64,000 bases of DNA, taken from contig CM075344.1 in assembly GCA_037693485.1 (NCBI GenBank), positions 39,900,501-39,964,500 on the forward strand, read 5' to 3'. Within the stretch, counting starts at the first letter, position 1. Each line of letters begins with the position of its first letter. A model generated the notes under the pieces. It made no database searches, had not been told where the DNA came from, and saw nothing but the letters and a program-made list of their open reading frames with translations. A program made the position numbers and the translations under genes. This stretch comes from Kitagawia praeruptora. Its lineage: Eukaryota; Streptophyta; Magnoliopsida; Apiales; Apiaceae. Positions 23,304-34,206 of the stretch are shown here, piece by piece.

Positions 23304-23640
23304 TATATTTAAATAGGTGTCTTTACAAATGTTATCATTCATATGAAAAGTATGTTGCGTACATAAAATTCGTACAAAATTTTGGGTTCATTGGGGAAAT
23401 TTTATTTTTAAAAAATAAGTTACTTAATTTGGAAAAAAGTTAGGAAATATGTTTCTTTTTCTGAAATAAGTAACTTATTTTTGCAAGATAACGAATATTA
23501 AATTTCTCATACACATTTTTTTCTAAAAAAAATATGTAAATAATATTTTTATTTCAAAATAAATAACTTATAAGTTCATTTAATATTTGCCAAACGGGCA
23601 CTATAATGGTCCGTCAGAAAATTATGGCACGATACCATCT
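23304..23640. repeat. Duplicated flank A, right of Helitron 1
   Basis: Begins TATATTTAAATAGGTGTCTT and matches 28907-29010, with a 221-base insertion (23381-23601) present only here. Follows the Helitron CTAG directly. Confidence 0.85.
23381..23601. mobile_element. Small MITE-like insertion defined by its empty site
   Basis: Flank B reads CGTACAAAATTATAATGG without a break. Flank A has 221 extra bases between CGTACAAAAT and TATAATGG, starting TTTGGGTTCATTGG and ending TTTGCCAAACGGGCAC. The ends are weakly inverted-complementary. Superfamily is undetermined; it may be hAT- or Harbinger-like. Confidence 0.5.
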
Positions 23641-23733
23641 TGTACAACTATAACATATATTATTATGACGGTATTAAAATAGAAATTACCATATTGGTGA
23701 ATAAAAGTATGTGAATAAAATAGATTTTTTTAA

Positions 23734-23950
23734 TTCCATAAAATTTTGATAAATTAATCTATTAAAATCCAACAAAATCTGTATAGAATTAAAGTAATAT
23801 GTATAGCTTCTGTTATTAGTTTCAAACAATCCATGAATTTACAAAATTCTTTAAAATCCATGAATTATTATCAATCCATTAAAATTTAACAAAATTTCAG
23901 TTAAATATATCTCTTTTATTGGCTTAGACGAGCAAGTTAAATAAAACACA
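23734..23950. repeat. Duplicated flank B, left of Helitron 2
   Basis: Second copy of the 18343-18667 segment, without its internal 88-base duplication. Confidence 0.85.
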
Positions 23951-25996
23951 TCTATATATATACTATTATATAAAAGCCGAAACATTAAAAGTTTGGTTGG
24001 TCGGTCGGTACGGTACCTGTTGATTTTACCTATTTACCCTTACTTAATTATAGATAAAATCCGTATTTGAAAAGGTAATAGCTTGAAAAAGAAGTAAAAA
24101 AGCCAAGTTCTGGAAAGAATATATTTTAATTAGAAAAGATAATAGTCGAAAAAGAAGTAAAAAAAGATAAGTTTGAAAATGAGATATTTTAGTTTAAAAT
24201 TATAGAAAAGATATTACCTTTTTGGTTGAAAAAAGTAATCAGTTAGTTATTAATAATTATAATATTATTATACCTGTTGATTTTACTTATTTACACATGC
24301 TTAATTATAGATAAAATCTATATTTGAAAAGGTAATAGCTTGAAAAAGAAGTAAAAAAGCCAAGTTCTGGAAAGAATAGATTTTAATTAGAAAAGATAAT
24401 AGTCGAAAAAGAAGTAAAAAAAGATAAGTTTGAAAATGAGATATTTTAGTTTAAAATTATAGAAAAGATATTACCTTTTTAGTTGAAAAAAGTAATCAGT
24501 TAGTTATTAATAATTATAATATTATTAGTTTATTTCATTAAATAGAACGCCCCATGTTGTTTTTGGAAATAAGAGATTTTAGTTGGAAAATGTACAAAAG
24601 GTAATAACTATTTATAATATTATCAGTTTATTTCATTAAATAGAACGACCCATGTTATTTTTGGAAAGAAGAGATTTTAGTTGGAAAATGTATAAAAGGT
24701 AATAACTGAAAAAGGTAATTGGTTACTTATTAAAAAATATAAAATAAGTAAAGAATAACTAAGTAAGGGTAGCTGAAAAAGAAGTAAAAAAAGCAAGTTT
24801 GAAAATGAGATATTTTAGTTATAAATATAGAAAAAAGATATTACCTTTTAGCTGAAAAAAGTAATCAGTTAGTTATTAGTAGTTATGATATTATTAATTT
24901 ATTTCATTAAATCAGACGACCCATGATATTTTATCTAACTAAAATTTCTGCTTTTAAAAATACTATGAGCAATTTTGTTTAATATAATTACTATTAACTA
25001 ATCAATCAATTACCTTTTTCAACCAAAATATGTTACCTTTTCTTTTTTCTAACTAAAATCTCTCTTTCAGCTAAAACGTATCATTTTTTCTATATTTTCT
25101 AACTAAAATCCCTCTTTTCAAGAAATATCACGGGCAACATTAATTTCTCATTTTCTAAAAAAAACTACGAACAATTTTATTTAGTAAAATAACGTAAATA
25201 AATTATAATTACTATAAACTAATCAATTACCTTTTTCACCTAAAACATGCACATTATATTTTATCTAACTAAAATTTCTCATTTTTAAAAACACTACAAG
25301 CAATTTTGTTTAATATAATTACTATTAATTAATCGATCAATTACCCTTTTCAACCACAATATGTTACCTTTTTTCTTTTGTCTAGCTAAAATCTCTCTCT
25401 TCAACTAAAACGTATCATCTTTTCTATATTTTCTAACTAAAATCCCTCTTTTTCTAGAAATATCACGGGTAACATTAATTTCTCATTTTCTAAAAAAACT
25501 ATGAGCAATTTTATTTAGTAAATAACATAATTAAATTATAATTACTATAAACTAATCAATTACATTTTTCACCTAAAACATATCACCTTTTTAATTTTCA
25601 CGTTACCTTTTCTATTTTCTGTAACTAAAATTCTCCTTTTCCAATTATATCGCGGACGGTTCTATTTAATAAAATAAAATAATAAAATTATAATACTAAT
25701 AATTAATCGATTGCTTTTTTTTTTTATAGCTAAAACGTAATCTTTTCTATCTTTTTTAGCAATTTTTTTTAATATAATTACTATTAATTAACTGATTACC
25801 TTTTATCATCTTTTCTATATTTTCTAACTACAATCCCCTTTTTTAGAAATATTACGGATAAAATTTATATAATTATTATGAAATCACTCATTGAAAAATT
25901 TAAATCATTCATGTTTTAAAAAAAGCAATTCAAATTAATAAAAAATATTCATATAATATTAAAAAAAATCCGTGCATCGCACGGGTTTTAAGCTAG
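23951..25996 (+). mobile_element. Helitron 2, non-autonomous
   Basis: Starts TCTATATATATACTATTATA after an A and ends CTAG (25993-25996) before a T. A perfect terminal hairpin CCGTGC-ATC-GCACGG lies at 25970-25984. There is no coding region. The left half repeats GAAAAAGGTAATCAGTTAG-type words, including a 257-base tandem pair (from 24015 and 24272). The right half carries the same words inverted (CAATTACCTTTTTCAACC), so the whole element is a loose palindrome. Confidence 0.85.
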
Positions 25997-26619
25997 TATA
26001 TTTAAATTAGGGGTGAGCAAAACAATCCAAAAATCGGATTATCCAATTTTCCGATCCGGTATCCGATTATGAAAATCCAAAAATTAGGATATCCGATCCG
26101 AAAAAACCGGACCGGATATCCGATCCGGATTTTTTTTATGAATTCGGATACGGATCCGGATCACAACTTTTTACAAATCCGAATATCCGGATCCGATCCG
26201 GTTTTAATATATATTAAAAATTAATTTTTTTAATTAATAAATAATGAACTTATTTTAAACAAATAATTCAACATTGAACATATTAAATTAATAAATGAAT
26301 TATCACTAATAAATTAATGAATTTATTGTGTATCACCTAAGTTTATAAGCATTTTAGGTGTAAAACTTAAATAAGGATGTACTTAAGTGTGAATTCATAA
26401 ATACAACTCCGTATATTTGTATGTGAAAATTTCGGAACCTCATGTAAGTTTTTCTAAATCAACATTGATAAATATTTTCTATTACTTAATCATTTTATCC
26501 AAAGTGATTGATTAAGAAATTAAGATGTTAGAAAAAAATAAAAACAAAGCAAATGGAAGAATAAATTCTTTTAATAATAATTTTCACTTAAAATTATGAA
26601 TTCGAGAGCTAGCGTGTTA

Positions 26620-28509
26620 CTTCCTCAATCCCGTTTATATTGACATTTAATCAAAAAATACGTATTGAGCAGTGACAAACTTACTCTCAGTTGTTTGCAT
26701 ACTTTGAAAAACATAACATTATTAATACTAGCCTAAAACCCGTGCGATGCACGAAATTTTTTTATATTATATAAAAATTTCATTAATTAAAATTAATTTT
26801 TTTAAAACATGAATTTTGGGGGCTTACTTTTTTATATGAGATGATTTGATCATAATTATATAAATGTTATTCGTGATATTTCTAGAAAATGAGGGATTTA
26901 GTTAGAAAATATAGAAAAGATGATAGATTTTAGTTAAAACGAATAATCAATTAATTATTAGTAATTATAAAATTATTACTTCATTTTATTAAATAGAATG
27001 TCTGTGGTATGATTAGAAAAATAGAGAATTAAGTTAGTGAAAATTAAAAAGATTATATGTTCTAGGTGAAAAAGGTAATTGATTAGTTTATAGTAATTAT
27101 AATTGAATTACGTTATTTTACTAAATACAATTGCTCGTAATGTTTTTAGAAAATGAGAAAATAATATTGTCCGTGGTATTTCTATTATAAAAGGGATTTT
27201 AGTTAGAAAATATAGAAAAGATGATATGTTTTAGTTGAAAAAGGTAATCGGTTAATTAAAAATATTATAATTTTATTAGTTTATTTTATTAAATAGAACC
27301 AACCGTGATATAATTAAAAAAAATTTAGTTAGAGAAAATAAAAAGGTAACGTGCATGATTTATGTGGAAAAATAATTGATTAGTTTATAGTAATTATAAT
27401 TTAATTATGTTATTTTACGAAATAAAATTGTTCATAGTTTTTAGAAAATGAGAAATTAATGCTACCCGTTGTATTTCTAGAAAAAAAGGGAAGTAATTAG
27501 AAAAAATAGAAAAGATGATATATTTTAGCTGAAAAAGTAATCGGTTAATTATTAGTATTATAAAATTATTATTTTATTTGTATTAAATAGAAACGCCTGT
27601 AATATAATTAGAAAAATGGAGGTTTTAGTAAGAAGAAAGAAAAAAGGTAACGTGTTTTGCTGAAAAAAGGTAACCGTCCATGATATAATTGGAAAAGAGA
27701 GATTTTAGTTAGATAAATGAGAAAAGGTAATGTGTTTTGACTGAAAAAGGTAATCGATTAGTTAATAACAATTATATATAATTATGTTATTTTTTAGCTG
27801 GAATGGTAATTGGTTAATTATTAGTATTATAATATTATTATTATTTTTATTAAATAAAAACGCCTGTAATATAATTAGAAAAATGGAGGTTTTAGTAAGA
27901 AGAAAGAAAAAAGGTAATGTGTTTTGCTGAAAAAGGTAACCATCCATAATATAATTGAAAAAAGAGAGATTTTAGTTAGAGAAAAGAGAAAAGGTAACGT
28001 GTTTTGACTGAAAAAGGTAATTGATTAGTTAATAGCAATTATATATAATTAAGTTATTTTTTTAAACAAAATTGCTCGTAGTGTTTTTAAAAAGGAGAAA
28101 TTTTAGTTAGATAAAATGTAAAAGATATTCTATTTTAAATGAAAAAGGAAATTATTTAGTTATTGAAAAATAGAAAAGGTTATATGTTTAAACTGAAAAA
28201 GGAAATTGATTAATAAATGAGAAATTTTAGTTAGATAAAATATAAAAGATATTGTATTTTACTTGGAAAAGAAAATTATTTAGTTCTTGAAAATAGAAAA
28301 GATAATATGCGTAACTTGAAAAAGGAAATTGATTAGTTAATGAGTAAGGGTAATTAGATAAATTCAATAGGTATCGTTGAACCAAACTTTTAATGTTTCG
28401 ACTTTTATATAATAGTATAGATTTAATTTGCTTTATTTAGGAAATGTGGCCACTATTTTTGGGATATGCAAAACAGGATTTGTGGCCAATATAAACGGAA
28501 CAAAGAGAG
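26620..28509. mobile_element. Stowaway-like MITE split by a Helitron
   Basis: The left end CTTCCTCAATCCCGTTTATA and the inverted right end CTCTCTTTGTTCCGTTTATA match the plant Stowaway (Tc1/mariner) consensus. TA dinucleotides flank both sides (26618-26619, 28510-28511). Removing the Helitron at 26728-28421 leaves 196 bases, a normal Stowaway size. Confidence 0.75.
26728..28421 (-). mobile_element. Helitron 3, non-autonomous
   Basis: On the minus strand it begins TCTATACTATTATATAAAAG after an A and ends in CTAG (26728-26731) before a T. The terminal hairpin CGTGC-ATC-GCACG lies at about 26740-26752. The interior consists of degenerate repeats of the Helitron 2 word family (TTAGTTAGAAAATATAG, GAAAAAGGTAATCGG). 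No genes. Confidence 0.85.
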
Positions 28510-28906
28510 TATTAATATCACATAAAAAATATTTATAAAAACACATTAAAGAAATGAATGGTAGTTTATGATAGGTCAAAATAAAATTAGGAAAGAAATG
28601 AATATACACATGTTAAAATATGAGATGATGATATCTAAAATTTTATTAATTAATCATTTATAAAGTTAACGATAACTTATTGAAAATGTAATAAAATTCA
28701 TTTACTTATACAAACTTAACTAAATTTTACTTAATTAATTCGGATCCGGATTATTCGATTTCCGATCCGGTTTAAACGAATATCCGAATTTCGGATATCC
28801 GGTTAAACCGGAACCGGAACCGGAATAGATTTTTCATGATCCGAAAAACCGGATATCCGATCCGAATTTTAAAACCGGACCGGATATCCGGTTTTGCTCT
28901 CCCCTA

Positions 28907-29428
28907 ATTTAAATAGGTGTCTTTACAAATGTTATCATTCATATAAAAAGTATGTTGCGTACATAAAATTCGTACAAAATTATAATGGTCAGTCAGAAAA
29001 TTATGGCACAATAGTCAGAAAATTATGGTACAATAATCACCAATATGGAAATATATCATTCGTAGTCTTAATTAAAAACTCCAATATCAATGTGCTTTGC
29101 GCTCATCTCATGGAAATATATCATTCATTTCAAATAGATTCAAGTGATTGTTTTCAAAGGTTTCGAAAAGTTTTGTAATTAATTATGGATTTGAAATGAA
29201 TTAAAATAATATCAAGTATTTGTTTAAACTTATAACTCAACTTCATGAAACATGAGTTTTGGAAATCTAGAAGGGAGATGAATATGATTGACGTGCAAGA
29301 ATTAAGTTAGATCGTGCACTCGTTATATATTTTTCATATTTATTTTCAAAACTATGCTTAATTTATTTCCATGCTAATAAATTAATGTATAAATTTATTC
29401 TTATTAACCATTGTATTTTATTTATTTA

Positions 29429-29432
<4 letters not shown>
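28907..29432. other. Flank B, right side, and AT-rich spacer
   Basis: The first about 100 bases duplicate flank A (see 23304-23640). The rest is AT-rich single-copy DNA with no gene recognised. Confidence 0.6.

Positions 29433-29460
<28 letters not shown>
29433..29460. repeat. (TA)n microsatellite
   Basis: An uninterrupted TA run that served as insertion target of the Tat element; TA repeats resume at 40294. Confidence 0.95.
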
Positions 29461-29466
<6 letters not shown>

Positions 29467-29949
29467 GGAATAAAAACTAGGTTACGATTTGTAATTAATG
29501 CTAGGGTGGTTGAGCTTCGAGCTTTAATGGCTGTTTCTGTGTTACGAGACTGATCGGTCCTCACAGAGTGCCTACGTATCTCGTTATTGAGAATCAAGCC
29601 AAGACGTAGTTCTGAGAATGAGGGGTCAGACCCTTTATATAGGCTGAGAAGCCTTAGAATCGTAGTAGGGTTAGGTGACTTGGTGGGCAAGTCACCGCCT
29701 AGAAGAAGGTTCCAGATCCTAGTATGTAGGAATCAGTTTCCATGTTGAAATATGTATCTTGGAGGCTAAGTCAGGAAAGAGTAATATCCTTGTTTGACTC
29801 TTATTGCTGAGCTGGTTATTACCCCTAATATTAATTACGAAATTAATATTATAAATAGGGTTTGGGCCCATCTGGTGGGCCCCACGTTTTGACCATTCTA
29901 GGTCTAATTAATGCCACATTAAATGTGTCTTAGGGCTTACTTTTAGTCA
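29461..29949 (-). repeat. 3' LTR of Tat element 1
   Basis: 489 bases; on the plus strand it starts TGTTGTGGAATAAAAACTAG and ends TTTTAGTCA. A TATA box (TATATAAA on the minus strand) lies at 29634-29641. Confidence 0.95.
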
Positions 29950-29967
29950 ATATCATTTGCCCCCCAA
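29950..29967 (-). promoter_or_regulatory. Polypurine tract of Tat element 1
   Basis: On the minus strand TTGGGGGGCAAATGATAT abuts the 3' LTR; the G run is the core. Confidence 0.7.
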
Positions 29968-30124
29968 CTTCTAGGAAAACTGATCAGGTTTTCCTTGAAG
30001 TTATAACGGCCTTCTTCGAGACTTGGGTCAGGGTTTATTGCTCTTACGTGAGTATTTTCAACAATATCATCTTAATGTAAAGCGTGGAGCGACCGACGCA
30101 TTTACGACGATGTTGAACGACACT
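29968..30124. other. 3' UTR of Tat element 1, unique part
   Basis: Short unique segment between the polypurine tract and the 20-bp array; no features seen. Confidence 0.5.
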
Positions 30125-30687
30125 AAGCGGTGTTAAATGGCACTAGACAGCGCTAATCAGCTTTAAACAACGTTTAAACAGTGTTAAACAATGTTAGATG
30201 GCATAAAACGGCACTAACGGCACTAACCGGTGCTAAACGGTGCTAATCGGCACTAAACTGTGCTAGCAGGCACTAAACGGTGCTAGTCGGCACTAAACTG
30301 TGTTAATAGGCACTAAACGGTGCTAATCGGCACTAAACTGTGCTAATCGGCACTAAACTGTGCTAACATGCACTAAACGGTGCTAATCGGCACTAAACGG
30401 TGCTAATCGGCACTAAACTGTGCTAACAGGCACTAAACGGTGCTAATCGGCACTAAACTGTGCTAATCGGCATTAAACAGTGCTAACAGGCACTAAACAG
30501 TGCTAATCGGCACTAAACTGTGCTAACAGGCACTAAACGGTGCTAATCGGCACTAAACTGTGCTAACAGGCACTAAACGGTGCTAATCGGCAATAAACTG
30601 TGCTAATCGGCACTAAACTGTGCTAACAGGCACTAAACGGTGCTAATCGGCACTAAACTGTGCTAATCGGCACTAAATTGTGCTAAT
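30125..30687. repeat. 20-bp tandem array in the Tat 3' UTR
   Basis: About 28 head-to-tail copies of a unit like GGCACTAAACGGTGCTAATC. Variants ACGG/ACTG and ATCGG/ACAGG alternate in a partly ordered higher-level pattern. The first units (to about 30200) are degenerate. The CACTAAAC/TGCTAA halves are short and without spacers, so it is not CRISPR-like. Confidence 0.95.
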
Positions 30688-30714
30688 CTTGACCTCTTTT
30701 TAGTACTGAAAATC

Positions 30715-31100
30715 ATCCAGATTCGCTGAAAAAGTCGAGATCTAGGTCTGAAAACTATCCGAGGTTCGCTGAAAAAATCGAGATCTAGGTCTGAAAACTA
30801 TCCGAGGTTCGCTGAAAAAGTCGAGATCTAGGACCACGAACTAACCCGTGATCGGCCGGATCAAGGGCTAGCTCGTGGTCGGCTAGCTCATGATCGGCCG
30901 GAGGGCTTGAAGCCACCATGGTCGGCCGAACCATGGTCGGCTGGGAGGTGGTCGGCCGAAAGGCCCTGACATGCCGTGGTCGGCTGGGAGGTGGTCGGCT
31001 GCGGTGCCTCGTGCGCCGTGGTCGGCTGCTTCGTGGTCGGCCGGCGTCCCTCGGGCACGGTGGTCGGCTACCTCGTGGTTGGCTAGGAAACCCGGACCTG
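30715..31100. repeat. Further short repeats and GC-rich tract in the Tat 3' UTR
   Basis: To about 30830 a roughly 47-base unit with TTCGCTGAAAAA and TCGAGATCTAGG occurs three times. From 30850 to 31085 the sequence is GC-rich with many GTGGTCGGC words. The same GGCCGAC word family dominates the end of the window (62.8-64 kb), supporting homology of the two Tat 3' UTRs. Confidence 0.8.
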
Positions 31101-31564
31101 AAAGCCATCCGTGGTCTTGAGTATCAAGAATCTTGATCTCGATCTCAAGTTACTACCTTGGTCATTCGTGACTTCGTTATCTTAAGGATCAAGAACCTTG
31201 ATCTTGATCTTAAGTCGTCAGGGATCTAGGATCTAAAATCATCCATGGTCCTAAGGATCAAGAACCTTGATCTTGATCTTAAGTCGTCAGTTTGGTCATT
31301 CGTGACTTCTGACGATATTACTCCTTAACTTATGATTATCACTGCCAATCTTGTGCTTAAGGCTAAACTCGTTACTTAACTTCTTAAGCACACCCATCCG
31401 TGCAGTAAATATTTCAGCTATTTCTTTCCTGGCATATATGAATTATAACGATTATTTCTGTAAAATGCGGATAATTCCTATCCTTTTTTCATCTATAAAC
31501 GATAGATGACCTGTAAACGCGAACCAAACTGAGATTCAACCTGATGTAGCAGGTCATGCATTTT
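31101..31564. other. Upstream region of the antisense Tat gene
   Basis: Contains direct repeats of TCAAGAACCTTGATCTTGAT around 31125-31285. No coding. It leads into the TATA box at 31565. Confidence 0.5.
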
Positions 31565-31572
31565 CTATAAAA
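31565..31572 (+). promoter_or_regulatory. TATA box of the antisense Tat gene
   Basis: CTATAAAA about 135 bases upstream of the first ATG (31700), followed by a C/T-rich leader. Spacing fits a transcription start near 31597. Confidence 0.55.
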
Positions 31573-32554
31573 GAGGAGAAGCAACCTTCATTTCACTTCA
31601 CTTCTTCATTTCGAAGCTCTCAAATTCTTGAGTTCTCTAGCCTTCAAGTTGCAAGATCAAGTTCAAGCTTCAAGATCAAGTTTCAGCTTCAAGACCAAGA
31701 TGTCGGAAGGTGATCGCCCACTGGCTCCCCTATCTCCATGATGGAAGCTATGGCGAAGAGGAGTAAAATGAGGACCACCAAAGGTAAAGAACAAATCAAA
31801 CCTCCTTCATATGTTGAACATAGATTTGAATCCTTGCTAGATCTTCTAAACATTATGAGGGAAGCATTCCCAAACTGTGCTAGCTTAGATTCTTTTAACA
31901 GTCCAAGTAAGTTGTCGGAATGAGATGTCCAAGAAATAAGGGAGACATACCACTTTCCAAGTGCCATTAAGGTTCGTCTTCCAAACCCATCAGATAGAAC
32001 ATGAAACTGGCATCCTGAAAGGATTTGCGTTCACTAGGGTGCCTTAGATGCTGGGTTCAGATTCCCGGTTGATAATTTTATCATTAGATTGCTGGCGGAG
32101 TATCAAATCCGTCCTTGTCAGTTGTATCCCAACGCTTGGAGGTACATCTCTATTTTCTTAATAAGGTGTCGTCAATTGGAGAATCTACCGACTACTACAA
32201 TGTTTCGAAGTATCTTTGGGGCCAGTAACTCTTCTGACCACAAGAAAGGATGGGTTTGCCTCAAGCACCGAGCTAAACTTCCACACATAGTTAATCCCTT
32301 CTCCTTTCCAGATTCACAGCATTTCTGGGAAAGGGAGTTTGTAGTTCTTGAATGGAAAGGCGGTGACTGGGGTAACTTCTTTGTGAAGAGATTTGGATTC
32401 GTAGAAGATAGTTCACATTTCGTGTGTGATCTTAGTGACTCAGAATTGTGGGATCGAGATAGGCTTCTTGCTGATGACGGCCGTACACACTATAAAACTT
32501 TTATGAATGAAAAGAATCTTATTGAGGCTGGCCTTAGCTTGCTTTCCATTGAGG

Positions 32555-32626
32555 GTAACTTTCTTACTTGAGCTTATTATGAGCTCTGTTTGTTCTTATC
32601 CCGATGTTTTTCTCTTTATATTTCAG
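32555..32626 (+). other. Intron 1 of the antisense Tat gene
   Basis: 72 bases, GTAACTTTC to TATATTTCAG, T-rich. Removal joins codons as Ile-Glu-Asp-Ala-Glu-Glu across a split GAT codon. Confidence 0.75.
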
Positions 32627-32964
32627 ATGCCGAGGAGATTGATAGTCGTCCTCAAAACCAGCCGACTGTGACTAAAAGGATGAAGAAGAAGGCGGAGGAA
32701 CTACTGAATCCTACTAAGCCTCTTATCCCTAACTTCTTGGAGCGCTGCTCTCAAGGCGGGAAACGATCCCGGAAAGCTGATGGGGATGTCAGGACTCCTT
32801 TCATACCTCCTTGGGGTATATGTGAATAAGACTCAGTCTTCAGGAGCCCTTATCTAGCTCTAGACTGGTCCAAGCTTTCAATCACTCCTCCCGATCAAGT
32901 GACTATGCACGCAGGTGACAAAATGGATGAGTCTCAGCTTATGGGCGCTCAAGCCTTGTATCAG

Positions 32965-33050
32965 GTATGAAATTCCCTCTGTTAAGTTCGATACTGTTAT
33001 TGATTTCGACTTTGTGTATTCCTTGTAGCTCACCCATTTCCTTATTGCAG
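32965..33050 (+). other. Intron 2 of the antisense Tat gene
   Basis: 86 bases, GTATGAAATTCC to CCTTATTGCAG, inserted between codons. The exons on both sides stay open for the coiled-coil frame. Confidence 0.75.
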
Positions 33051-33797
33051 GCCAATGCTTACTTTCAAACTGTCTCAACTCAAGGCCGGGCTTTTAGGGA
33101 TGAGAATATTAGCTTGAAGAATGACTCTGCAAGGTTCAAGGAAGAGATTGAAGATCTTCACTCCCAAATTGTTCGTGCCGAAGCTAATGCTGCATCCACC
33201 CGTAAACAACTTTCTTCTTTAGCCCGAAAGAATGCGTCTGATGCTGATAAGGTGATCCAGGCCTATCATAAGACCCAAGATTTTCTTAAGTTCATCGATG
33301 ATCATGATGATGAGATGCGTCCCTTCAACATGTCTGTTGGTTGGGATAAGGCCATCAACACTGTGAGCCATAGACATCCTTCTGTTGTCAACCCGGCTGA
33401 TTTTCCTTGCCCTAACTGGGGTGTCAACCCGGCTACTCTAGCTTCTGGTTCGGGAACTAAAGTTGTTCCTCAGACATCAGGATCTGGCTCCAAAGGCAGT
33501 CATCGACGCTCTGGATCCAACTCCAAGGGAGCTGTCCAAGTTGCTAGCCAAGACTCATCTTCTTCTGGCTCCTGTGGGAAGAAACCCCCGCCCGCAAGGA
33601 AAGTTGGAGTGGTTCGACAACCAATCCATGGTAAGAGGCTGATCCGAAACGAGGGCAGTTCTTCTTCTGATTCATCCTCTGAAGAAGAAGGGGCCGGAGT
33701 TGCTGTGGTTCAGCCTATGGTGGTGGCCGAGCCTGACAATGACTCCGGTGAAGACTCGGAGGAGGAGAGCGGCGTAGAGGAGTCTGCAGAGGAGTAG

Positions 33798-34206
33798 CTG
33801 GAGTTGGTTTGTGGCCTTGCATGGCCTTATTAGCCGCGTGTGGCTTTATATTTCTAGCTTTCAATCAAGGTCCTTCGGGATCAAACTTTTATTTGCTTAA
33901 GTGATGTAACTTAACTGTTGGCCCTTCGGGGTCTTTATTTATGCGCTTGTTTTCCTCTTTTGTCTGTTTACTTGCTTTCGGTACTTGGTCTTTCTAGACT
34001 TACACTCAACAGGTGCTTGGTACATAAACAAAATCACAGAATCATTGAAGGAAAACAAACTTGCATTAATAATTCAAAATGGGCTCAGCCCTTACATAAC
34101 TGATTATTGTCCTACTCGGGGCGTTAAGCCCTGAAATGGTTTCATCGAACCTTATTTCTACTTCTCTTAATAGATAGATAAAAAGCTAAGTCCTTGCTAG
34201 GATAGC
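33798..34206. other. Convergent spacer between the antisense gene and integrase
   Basis: Shared 3' region of two convergent genes. Closely related sequence recurs in Tat element 2 at about 52850-53280. No coding. Confidence 0.6.

Larger units (their letters stand above)
26008..28906. mobile_element. hAT-type non-autonomous element
   Basis: Termini TAGGGGTGAGCAAAAC and, inverted, TAGGGGAGAGCAAAAC, flanked by a perfect 8-bp duplication ATTTAAAT (26000-26007 and 28907-28914). Subterminal regions are rich in CCGGATATCCGATCCG words on both sides. The 8-bp TSD and TIR form point to the hAT superfamily. There is no transposase. Without its nested inserts it would be about 1.0 kb. Confidence 0.85.
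31700..33797 (+). pseudogene. Antisense gene of Tat element 1 (PF04195-like, spliced)
   Basis: The extra gene of Tat elements, transcribed against gag-pol from between integrase and the 3' LTR; its role is unknown. Three exons can be deduced: about 31738-32554, 32627-32964 and 33051-33797. Both introns have GT-AG ends and restore the frame exactly (phase 1, then phase 0). Exon 1 carries the putative gypsy-type transposon domain (GAL.AGFRFP, IRPCQLYPNAWR, FLIRCR). Exon 3 starts a coiled-coil region (RDENISLKND to about SLARKN) followed by a Ser/Gly/Lys-rich and then acidic tail (EDSEEESGVEES). A possible start at 31700 (MSEGDRPLAPLSP) is one frame off. In-frame stops at 31921, 32002, 32035 and 32827 show it is dead. 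Conservation of splice frame shows it was once expressed. Confidence 0.8.

Noticed and set aside
29430..29690. Minus-strand frame of 86 codons, repeated in part at 39643-40032
   Set aside because: It lies in the Tat LTR and merely recurs because the LTR is duplicated; it runs into a (TA)n tract and has no domain.
30125..30687. Regular short repeats resembling a CRISPR array
   Set aside because: Units are contiguous 20-mers without unique spacers, in a plant retrotransposon 3' UTR; there is no cas context.
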